From the NCBI RefSeq assembly GCF_024519315.1, contig NZ_JANIIC010000031.1, forward strand, positions 1-64,000: a DNA stretch of 64,000 nucleotides, written 5' to 3'. This document shows positions 1-9,271 of this stretch, one piece after another. The position numbers and the translations under genes are program-made. The stretch is from Streptomyces malaysiensis subsp. samsunensis. GTDB taxonomy: Bacteria > Actinomycetota > Actinomycetes > Streptomycetales > Streptomycetaceae. Each line of letters begins with the position of its first letter. Positions within the stretch are counted from its first letter, which is position 1. The notes under the pieces were generated by a model that saw only the letters and a list, made by a program, of their open reading frames with translations, searched no databases and had not been told where the DNA came from.

Positions 1-5
1 TCAGC

Positions 6-800
6 ATGGCTGGACAACGCACCAGGCACCGGGCGGCAGTCGGCGCCCTCGGCGCCATCGCCCTCACCGCGGGCGCGATCACCACCGGTCTGACGCTGCC
101 CACGGCATCCGCCGCCACCTGGCCCACCCCCAGCGGCAGCCCGCAGGCGGTCACCAAGACCATCAGCGTCAGCGGGACCACGGACGGTGGTATGAAGCGC
201 TACTACGGCTCGGGCGACCTCGGCTCCGGCGGCCAGGACGAGGGCCAGGACCCGCTGTTCGAGCTCGCGGACGGCGCCACCCTGAAGAACGTCATCCTCG
301 GCTCCCCGGCCGCCGACGGCGTGCACTGCAAGGGCGGCTGCACGCTCCAGAACGTCTGGTGGGAGGACGTCGGCGAGGACGCCGCCACCTTCCGGGGCAC
401 CGGCAAGACGTACAACGTGATCGGCGGCGGCGCCCGCAAGGCATCGGACAAGGTGTTCCAGTTCAACGGCGGCGGCACGCTCAACATCTCGGGCTTCGCG
501 GTCCAGGACTTCGGCAAGCTGGTCCGCTCCTGCGGCAACTGCTCGTCGCAGTACAAGCGCACCATCAATGTGAGCGACACCGAGGTCACCGCCCCGGGCA
601 AGACCATCGGCGGGATCAACACCAACTACGGCGATTCGCTGACCCTGCGCGGCATCACGATCATCGGGGACAGCAGCAAGAAGATCGTCCCGTGCCAGAA
701 GTACATCGGGAACAACACGGGCAAGGAGCCCACCGAGAACGGCAGCGGCCCGGACGGCACCTACTGCAAGTACAGCTCGTCGGACATCACCTACAAGTGA
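6..800 (+). CDS. Secreted pectate lyase, polysaccharide lyase family 3
   Basis: The 264-residue product should cleave polygalacturonate (pectate) outside the cell by calcium-dependent beta-elimination. Residues 1-36 form a signal peptide with an Arg-rich N-region, a hydrophobic stretch and an Ala-Ser-Ala cleavage site. The rest is one PL3 catalytic domain with the family signatures DGATLKNVI, ADGVHCKGGCTLQNVWWEDV and GEDAATFRG, plus paired cysteines. There is no carbohydrate-binding module. Length fits a minimal PL3 enzyme. The start lies 5 nt inside the window, so upstream control is not visible. A 17-bp tandem duplication covers the stop codon and a strong hairpin follows, so the gene looks monocistronic. 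Confidence 0.9.
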   Translation: MAGQRTRHRAAVGALGAIALTAGAITTGLTLPTASAATWPTPSGSPQAVTKTISVSGTTDGGMKRYYGSGDLGSGGQDEGQDPLFELADGATLKNVILGSPAADGVHCKGGCTLQNVWWEDVGEDAATFRGTGKTYNVIGGGARKASDKVFQFNGGGTLNISGFAVQDFGKLVRSCGNCSSQYKRTINVSDTEVTAPGKTIGGINTNYGDSLTLRGITIIGDSSKKIVPCQKYIGNNTGKEPTENGSGPDGTYCKYSSSDITYK

Positions 801-819
801 CGATCACCTACAAGTGACG
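786..819. repeat. 17-bp perfect tandem duplication across the pectate lyase stop codon
   Basis: The sequence atcacctacaagtgacg occurs twice back to back, at 786-802 and 803-819. The first copy encodes the C-terminal Ile-Thr-Tyr-Lys and the stop. The second is untranslated. It looks like a recent slippage duplication. Confidence 0.9.
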
Positions 820-831
820 TCCGGATGACCG

Positions 832-870
832 CGCGCCGTGCCTGACCCTCACAGGGACAGGCACGGCGCG
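832..870 (+). terminator. Strong hairpin after pectate lyase
   Basis: A 13-bp perfect stem (832-844 against 858-870) encloses a loop whose ccct/aggg can extend the pairing. There is no T-run, as is usual for Streptomyces terminators. It lies just before the next gene. Confidence 0.75.
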
Positions 871-894
871 TGCCCGTGCCGGACACTGGTGGGT

Positions 895-1758
895 ATGGAC
901 ACACCAGCCGAGCTGGGGAGTTTTCTGCGCACCCGCCGCGCCGGGCTGCGCCCCGAGGACGTCGGCCTGGTCGCGTATGGGACCCGGCGCCGGGTCCCGG
1001 GGCTGCGCCGCGAGGAGCTGGCGCAGCTGGCCGGGGTGAGCGTGGCGTACTACACCCGGCTGGAGCAGGGCCAGTCCACCGGCGCCTCGGACGGGGTGCT
1101 GGACGCCGTCGCCCGCGCGCTGCGGCTGACCCCGGACGAGCGGGCGCATCTGGGCAATCTGGCCCGTCCGCCGCGCACCGGCCGACGTCCCGCGCCACGG
1201 CCCCCGTCGGCGCGCCCGGCGACCCGGCGGCTGATCGCCGCGATGGACGGCGTACCGGCCGTGGTCCTGGACCTCCGCTTCGACGTCCTGGCGTGGAATC
1301 CGCTGGGGCACGCCCTGATCGCCGGGCATCTGCCCGCCGACGCGCCCGAGCACCCCGGGGACCGGCCCAACCCCCAGCGGATGCTGTTCCTCGATCCGCA
1401 CACCCGGGAGCTGTATCCGGACCGGAAGGGCGAGGCGCGGCGCGCGGTCTCCTCGCTGCGGGTGGTGGCGGGGGCGCACCCGGACGACCGGCGGCTCGCC
1501 GAGCTGGTCGGCGAACTGACCATGAAGAGCGGGGAGTCCGCGGCGCTGTGGGCGCGCCACCCGGTGCGCCGGTGCGCCTTCGGCACCAAGTCCTTCCACC
1601 ACCCCCTGGTGGGGTCGCTGGAGCTGGACTTCGAGATGACCCGGCTGCCGGACTCGGGGGGCCAGTGCCTGCTGATGTACGGGGCGGAGCCGGGGTCGCC
1701 GTCGGAGGCGGCGCTGCGGCTGCTGTCGAGGGAGACCGGCGCGTTCCACGCCCCCTGA
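895..1758 (+). CDS. XRE-family regulator with MmyB-like ligand-binding domain
   Basis: This 287-residue DNA-binding protein has a helix-turn-helix at about residues 8-70, with the signature GLRREELAQLAGVSVAYYTRLEQG. A C-terminal MmyB-like (PAS-related) domain covers about 105-280, with motifs such as VLDLRFDVLAWNPLGHALI and HHPLVGSLELDFE. The family usually senses a small lipophilic ligand and often controls a neighbouring oxidoreductase, but none is adjacent here. I chose ATG at 895, preceded by ggtggg. An in-frame start at 838 would add 19 residues encoded by the terminator hairpin, which is unlikely. The target is unknown; the genes on both sides are secreted hydrolases. Confidence 0.85.
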   Translation: MDTPAELGSFLRTRRAGLRPEDVGLVAYGTRRRVPGLRREELAQLAGVSVAYYTRLEQGQSTGASDGVLDAVARALRLTPDERAHLGNLARPPRTGRRPAPRPPSARPATRRLIAAMDGVPAVVLDLRFDVLAWNPLGHALIAGHLPADAPEHPGDRPNPQRMLFLDPHTRELYPDRKGEARRAVSSLRVVAGAHPDDRRLAELVGELTMKSGESAALWARHPVRRCAFGTKSFHHPLVGSLELDFEMTRLPDSGGQCLLMYGAEPGSPSEAALRLLSRETGAFHAP

Positions 1759-1826
1759 TGCGCCCTTGTCGGGATCTTTCGTCCCACGCCAGGCTTGCGC
1801 CGTCGAGTTGGGGAGGGGATCGTTCC

Positions 1827-3062
1827 ATGGCATGCGCATCCTCGGGCCGCCGTCGGAGGGTGGCGGCTCCGGCCGCCGTCGTCGCGGTGGTCCTGGTGGT
1901 CTTGTCGCCCGCTCAGACCGTTCCCGCACAGGGGGTCCAGGCCACGGGCGGGGCGGGGACCCACGGCTATATCGTCGCCCTGAAGCGGGGCGCGGGAGTG
2001 CCCGCGGCGGCGTCCGGGACGGGCCGGGCGCTGGTCGAGCGGTACGGCGCGCGGGTGGGCCGGGTCTACCGCAGCGCGCTCAACGGCTACGCGGTACGGG
2101 CGAGCGCGGCGCAGGCCCGGCGTCTCGCGGCCGATCCGCGTATCGCCTCGGTGACCCGGGACGGGCGGGTGTCCCTGCGGTGGACCCGGGCACATCCGCC
2201 GTCCACCCCGCCGCACGGGCGGGCGCGGCCGCCGTGGGGCCTGGACCGGATCGACCAGCAGGACCGGCGGCTGGACAGGGCGTACACCGCGCCCAGCGGC
2301 GGCGGACGCGGGACCACGATCTACGTCATCGACTCCGGGGTCCGCGTCTCGCACGAGGACTTCGGCGGCCGGGCCCGCTCCGGCTGGGACTTCGTGGACG
2401 ACGATCCGGTGGCCGAGGACGGCAACGGCCATGGCACCCATGTGGCCGCCACGGCGGCGGGCAGCCGCTACGGGGTGGCGAAGAAGGCGGCGATCGTGGC
2501 GGTCCGGGTGCTGGACGACCGGGGCGAGGGCACCATCGCGCAGGTGCTGGCCGGTATGGACTGGGTGCTGCGACACGCCAGGCGGCCCGCGGTGGTCAAT
2601 CTGAGCCTGGGCTCGGCGTCCGCCACTCCGCTGCCGGAGTGGGACGCGGCGGTGCGGACGGGGATCGCCGCCGGTCTGGTCTTCGCCGTGGCGGCGGGCA
2701 ATCAGGACCGGCCGGCCGGGTCCTTCTCCCCGGGCCGGGTGGCCGGGGCGCTCACGGTGGGCTCGACCGACCGCGCCGACCGGCGCTCGGGGTTCTCCAA
2801 CTGGGGCCCGGGAATTGACCTGTTCGCACCGGGCGACCGGATCGTCTCGGCGTCGGACGCGAGCGATACGGCGACCAGGACGCTGTCCGGCACCTCGATG
2901 GCGGCCCCGCATGTCGCGGGCGCCGCCGCGCTGTACCTGGCCGGCCATCGCCTCGCCACTCCGGCCGAGGTCGGGGCGGCGCTGACGGCCGGGGCCAGCA
3001 GGGGCCGGGTGCGCGGCGCGGGCGCGGGCTCACCCAACCGTCTGCTGCTGATAGCCAACTGA
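1827..3062 (+). CDS. Secreted subtilisin-like serine protease (S8, proteinase K-like)
   Basis: This 411-residue secreted protease has an N-terminal signal peptide (about 1-37), an I9 inhibitor-type propeptide (about 45-115, starting HGYIVALKRG) and an S8 catalytic domain. The triad is visible: Asp169 in YVIDSGV, His202 in NGHGTHVA and Ser357 in SGTSMAAPHVAG. The oxyanion Asn is in AAGNQDRPAG. Order and size match the S. griseus/aqualysin group of actinobacterial subtilases without a C-terminal extension. The ATG at 1827 follows gggagggg. The open frame extends far upstream but overlaps the regulator gene and is not coding there. Substrate is likely extracellular protein. Confidence 0.92.
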   Translation: MACASSGRRRRVAAPAAVVAVVLVVLSPAQTVPAQGVQATGGAGTHGYIVALKRGAGVPAAASGTGRALVERYGARVGRVYRSALNGYAVRASAAQARRLAADPRIASVTRDGRVSLRWTRAHPPSTPPHGRARPPWGLDRIDQQDRRLDRAYTAPSGGGRGTTIYVIDSGVRVSHEDFGGRARSGWDFVDDDPVAEDGNGHGTHVAATAAGSRYGVAKKAAIVAVRVLDDRGEGTIAQVLAGMDWVLRHARRPAVVNLSLGSASATPLPEWDAAVRTGIAAGLVFAVAAGNQDRPAGSFSPGRVAGALTVGSTDRADRRSGFSNWGPGIDLFAPGDRIVSASDASDTATRTLSGTSMAAPHVAGAAALYLAGHRLATPAEVGAALTAGASRGRVRGAGAGSPNRLLLIAN

Positions 3063-3088
3063 CGTAGCGCCGGCACGCGTCATGTGGA

Positions 3089-3112
3089 CGGCCCCGCCTA
3101 CGGGCGGGGCCG
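3089..3112 (+). terminator. Hairpin terminator after the subtilase
   Basis: A 10-bp perfect GC stem (3089-3098 against 3103-3112) has a tacg loop and is followed by AT-richer attcat. It separates the protease from the glgE operon. Confidence 0.8.
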
Positions 3113-3251
3113 ATTCATGCACCCGGCGTTACGAACCGGTCGTTCACGGAAACCCGGATTGTCTCCCCATTCCGCAGGGGAAGGCTTTCCACGCGCGCCC
3201 CCCATGGCCGACCCCATCCGCCCACCAGAGTGAACGCGGACAGGAGCTGTC

Positions 3252-5332
3252 ATGCCCGCAACCCATCGCCCGGCGGCAAAACCGATACAAAGGACAAAAG
3301 CCGCCCCAGCACCTCCATCCGCAACGCCGTCAGGTGATCCTATGATCGGTCGCATTCCCATTCTGGATATCCGCCCGCTGATCGACTGCGGCCGCCGCCC
3401 CGCCAAAGCGGTGGTGGACGAGACCTTCGAGGTCAGCGCCACCGTGTTCCGGGAGGGCCATGACGCGGTCAGCGCCAATGTGGTCCTCCGCGATCCGTCC
3501 GGCCGCTCGGGCCCCTGGACCCCGATGCGTCAACTCGCCCCCGGCACCGACCGCTGGGGCGCCGAGATCACCCCCGGCGCGCCCGGCCGCTGGACGTATA
3601 CGGTCGAGGCGTGGAGCGATCCGATCGCCACCTGGCGCCAACACGCCCGGATCAAGGTCCCGGCCGGGATGGACACCGATCTGGTCCTGGAGGAGGGCGC
3701 CCTGCTGCATGAGCGGGCCGCCGCCGGAGTGCCCAAGAACGACGGCCGGGAGGCGGTGCTGGCCGCCGTCGACGGGCTGCGCGACGAGCGCCGCCCGGTG
3801 GCCGACCGGCTCGCCGCGGCGCTCGCGCCCGATGTGACCGACGCCCTCGACCGCCACCCCCTGCGGGAGTTGGTCACCTCCTCGCGCCCCATGCCGCTCC
3901 AGGTGGACCGGGAGCGTGCGCTGTTCGGCTCCTGGTACGAGCTCTTCCCACGCTCGGAAGGCGCCAGGGTGACCGAGGGGCGGCGGCCGCTCAGCGGCAC
4001 CCTGCGCACCGCCGCCGAGCGGCTGCCCGCGATCGCCGCCGCGGGCTTCGACGTGGTCTATCTGCCGCCGATCCACCCCATCGGCACCGCCTTCCGCAAG
4101 GGCCCCAACAACACCCTCTCCGCAGGCCCCTTCGACGTGGGCTCGCCCTGGGCCATCGGCTCGGCCGACGGCGGCCACGACGCGATCCACCCCGACCTCG
4201 GCACCCTGGAGGACTTCGACCACTTCGTGGCGCGCGCCCGTGAGCTGCGCATGGAGGTCGCGCTGGACTTCGCGCTCCAGTGCTCTCCGGACCACCCCTG
4301 GGTCGCCCAGCACCCCGAGTGGTTCCACCAGCGCGCCGACGGCACCATCGCGTACGCCGAGAACCCGCCCAAGAAGTACCAGGACATCTATCCGCTCGCC
4401 TTCGACCGGGACTTCCACGGTCTGGTCCGGGAGACCGAGCGGGTGCTGCGCTTCTGGATGGCGCACGGGGTGCGGATCTTCCGTGTGGACAATCCGCACA
4501 CCAAACCGGTGGTCTTCTGGGAGAAGGTGCTCGGCGACATCCACCGCACCGCCCCCGATGTGCTCTTCCTCTCCGAGGCGTTCACCCGCCCGGCGATGCT
4601 GAACACCCTCGGCGCGGTCGGCTTCCACCAGTCGTACACCTACTTCACCTGGCGGAACACCAAGCAGGAGCTCACCGACTACCTCACCGAGCTGTCCGGG
4701 GACGCGGCCGCCTGGATGCGGCCCAACTTCTTCGTCAACACCCCCGACATCCTGCACGCCTACCTCCAGGAGGGCGGCCGGCCCGCCTTCGCGGTGCGCG
4801 CCGTGCTCGCCGCCACCCTCTCCCCCGCCTGGGGCGTCTACGCGGGCTACGAGCTGTGCGAGAACACCCCGGTGCGCCCCGGCAGCGAGGAGTACCTGGA
4901 CTCGGAGAAGTACCAGCTGCGGCCGCGCGACTGGGCGGCCGCCGAGCGCGACGGCAGATCGATCACCCCGCTGCTCACCCGGCTGAACCGGGTGCGCCGC
5001 CGCCATCCCGCCCTGCGCCGGCTGCGCAACCTCAGATTCCACCACGCCGACAACGATTCCGTCATCGTCTACTCCAAGCGTGCGGGCGACTCGTGTGTGG
5101 TCACGGTCGTCAACCTCGACCCTCACCACACCCAGGAGGCGACGGTCTCGTTGAACATGCCGGAACTCGGCCTCGAGTGGCATGAGTCCGTCCCGGTGCG
5201 CGACGAGCTCACCGGCGAGACCTATCACTGGGGCAGGGACAACTACGTGCGCCTGGAGCCGGGGCGGGATATGGCTCCGGCACATGTGCTGTCCCTGCGA
5301 CCGTCCTCACCGATCGGAGGGTCACCCACAAC

Positions 5333-5336
<4 letters not shown>
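3252..5336 (+). CDS. glgE: Alpha-1,4-glucan:maltose-1-phosphate maltosyltransferase
   Basis: GlgE (694 residues) extends alpha-1,4-glucans with maltose 1-phosphate, releasing phosphate. It is a GH13_3 enzyme of the cytosolic trehalose-to-glucan pathway. The N-terminal part (about 30-130) is the family's beta-sandwich, with RRPAKAVVDETFEVSATVF. The GH13 barrel follows, with the nucleophile Asp413 in FRVDNPHTKP and the acid/base Glu442 in LSEAFTRP. Their 29-residue spacing equals Asp394/Glu423 of the S. coelicolor enzyme. ATG 3252 follows aggagc. The gene overlaps treS by 4 nt (ATGA), so the two are translationally coupled. The neighbours treS, maltokinase and glgB complete the pathway. Confidence 0.96.
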
Positions 5337-7069
<1,733 letters not shown>

Positions 7070-7077
7070 GCGATGCT

Positions 7078-7249
7078 TTCCCCTCCCCGCCCCTTCCCGC
7101 TACCAGGGGCTTCGCTCCTGGACCCCGGGCTCTGGGCCGGGAGCCCCGCCTTCCAGCCCCTCCGGCGATTGAGGAGCGGGGTCTGGGGCGGAGCCCCAGC
7201 CACGCGGCGGAGCCGCATATCGATGCTGTGGAAGGGGCGGGGAGGGGAA
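7078..7249. repeat. MITE-like repeat element copy 1 with perfect 20-bp terminal inverted repeats
   Basis: The element is bounded by ttcccctccccgccccttcc (7078-7097) and its exact reverse complement (7230-7249). The interior holds stem-forming modules (ggggtctggggcggagcccc and gcggcggagccgcatatcga). It encodes no protein. A second copy with the same ends and the same flanking cagcccgccgcaggcg lies at 39680-39878. The rest of this 468-nt gap (7250-7537) shows no gene. Confidence 0.75.
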
Positions 7250-7537
7250 CAGCCCGCCGCAGGCGCCAAGACCGCCGTGTGGTTTCGGCCGGCGCACGGC
7301 CCCCGCTCCGGGCAGACCCTCCGTACGCGTCCATCTCGGGCGCGTACGGGCGTTTTCGACCCCCCGTCATGGGCACCCTGATACTCACATCCGCCTCCGG
7401 CGGACCGGATCGCGTACACCGAGCTCGCCGTACGGACGATCCTCACCCGACACGTCCCGCACCGTCGCACAGTCAATGCCGCAATCCGGGACACTTTGCC
7501 CTGATCTGTCGTGTGCCCGGGGAAAGGACGCGACGCC

Positions 7538-9085
7538 ATGCCGGAAGCTCCGCTCTCCCGGGGGGCACACCACCCGCCGACCGCCGTACCGCGGGACCAG
7601 CCCCCGACATCGGCCGCCCGCACGGCCGCGGCCGCCACCGCGGGCCCGTCCGGGCTGCTCACCTCGCTCGCGCCACTGCTCGCCGAGTGGCTGCCCCGGC
7701 AGCGCTGGTTCGCGGGCAAGGGCCGTCCCGTCACCGGCTTCGCGCTGGTCTCCGCGACCGAGCTGCTGCCGTGGCGGTCGGGCGGCACCACGCCCGGTCT
7801 GCTCCATCTGCTGATCCGCGCCCAGCAGCCGGAGCCGCCCGGCCACCGGCACGGCTCCGGCTGCGGCCACCGGCGCGGGACGGCGGCCAGCGACTGCTAC
7901 CAGATCCTGCTCGGGGCGCGCCCCGCCCTTCCGCCGCCGCTCGCCCCCGCGCTCATCGGCAGGCCCAGCGGCGGGCCGCTGGACGGACAGACGGTGTACG
8001 AGGCGCTGCTCGACCCCCGGCTCACCACCCTGCTGCTGGAGCGGCTGCGGATGCCCGGACGGCTCGGCCCGCTGCGCTTCGTACGGGAGCCGTCCAGCGC
8101 GATCCCCTCCGCGCTCACGCCCCGGGTGATGACCGCCGAGCAGTCCAACTCCTCGGTGGTCTACGGCGATACGTACATTCTCAAGCTCTTCCGACGGGTC
8201 AGCCCCGGCACCAACCCCGACCTGGAACTGCCCCTCGCGCTCGCCCACACCGGCTGCGCCCGGGTGCCCGCGCCCGCCGCGTGGTTCGAGGCCGAACCCC
8301 CGGCCGAGGGCGCCGGGCCACGGCCCGAACCCTTCACCCTCGGGGTGCTCCAGCCCTTCCTGGCCGGTTCCCGGGACGGCTGGCAGCTCGCGCTGGACGC
8401 CCTCGCCGCCCGGGGCGACTTCACCGACGCCGCCCGCGCGCTGGGGCACGCGACCGCCGAGGTGCATCTGGCGATGGCCCGTGCGCTGCCCACCTCCGTA
8501 CTGCGCCGCCCGCAGATCGAACATCTCGCCGCGGCCATGAGCGAGCGGCTCGACTCGGCCGCCGCCGCGGTGCCCGCCCTCCAGCCGTACCGCGCGGCGC
8601 TGCACGGCGCGTACGAGGACCTGGCCGCGCTGGGGCACGCGGGCCGCACCTGGCCCGCCCAGCGCATCCACGGCGATCTGCACCTGGGGCAGGCGCTGCT
8701 GACCGGGGACGACGGCGAGGCCGGGAGCGGAGGCGGGCGGTGGTCGCTGATCGACTTCGAGGGCGAGCCGTCCCGCCCGCTGGCCGAGCGCCGCCGACCG
8801 CAGCCGCCGGTGCGCGACATCGCGGGCATGCTGCGGTCCTTCGACTACGCGGCGGCCGTGGGACGCCATGAACGCCCGCAGGAGTGGGCCGGCCGCACCC
8901 GCGCCGCGTACTGCGCGGGCTATGCGGAGGCGTCCGGCGCCGATCCGCGCGACGAACCGGAGCTGCTGCGTGCGCATGAGACCGACAAGGCCGTGTACGA
9001 GGTGCTCTACGAGGCGCGGCACCGCCCCGACTGGCTTTCGGTCCCGATGACCGCCATCCGCCGCCTGGCCGCGCCCCGCGCCTGA
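7538..9085 (+). CDS. mak: Maltokinase (Pep2 type)
   Basis: This 515-residue kinase phosphorylates maltose with ATP to maltose 1-phosphate, the GlgE donor. The N-terminal cap carries the family signature WLPRQRWFAGKGRPV. The C-terminal kinase lobe (about 190-510) has the catalytic loop IHGDLHLGQ and the metal site WSLIDFEGEPSRPL, followed by PVRDIAGMLRSFDYAA, all typical of Mak/aminoglycoside phosphotransferase-like folds. ATG 7538 has ggaaagga nine nt upstream. A GTG at 7511 would remove that site from the leader and is less likely. It sits between treS and glgB in the same orientation. Confidence 0.93.
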   Translation: MPEAPLSRGAHHPPTAVPRDQPPTSAARTAAAATAGPSGLLTSLAPLLAEWLPRQRWFAGKGRPVTGFALVSATELLPWRSGGTTPGLLHLLIRAQQPEPPGHRHGSGCGHRRGTAASDCYQILLGARPALPPPLAPALIGRPSGGPLDGQTVYEALLDPRLTTLLLERLRMPGRLGPLRFVREPSSAIPSALTPRVMTAEQSNSSVVYGDTYILKLFRRVSPGTNPDLELPLALAHTGCARVPAPAAWFEAEPPAEGAGPRPEPFTLGVLQPFLAGSRDGWQLALDALAARGDFTDAARALGHATAEVHLAMARALPTSVLRRPQIEHLAAAMSERLDSAAAAVPALQPYRAALHGAYEDLAALGHAGRTWPAQRIHGDLHLGQALLTGDDGEAGSGGGRWSLIDFEGEPSRPLAERRRPQPPVRDIAGMLRSFDYAAAVGRHERPQEWAGRTRAAYCAGYAEASGADPRDEPELLRAHETDKAVYEVLYEARHRPDWLSVPMTAIRRLAAPRA

Positions 9086-9271
9086 CCCAGGGGCCGCGGA
9101 CGGCTCCGGACCGTGCCCCGGAGCCGGTCCGGACTCGGACCGGGCTCCCCGGGGACCCGGGTCCCCGGACCGCGGCCCCACCGCCCCGCCCGTTCCCCGC
9201 TCCCCCGCTTACCCGATTCCCCGCTTCTGACAGTCCCGTCCGACCCCCGACACCCCCGGGAGGACCACCCC

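Noticed and set aside
870..1826. Open frame continuous with the subtilase, adding about 319 residues
   Set aside because: It overlaps the XRE/MmyB gene in another frame and has composition typical of a shadow; the signal peptide and ribosome site place the start at 1827.
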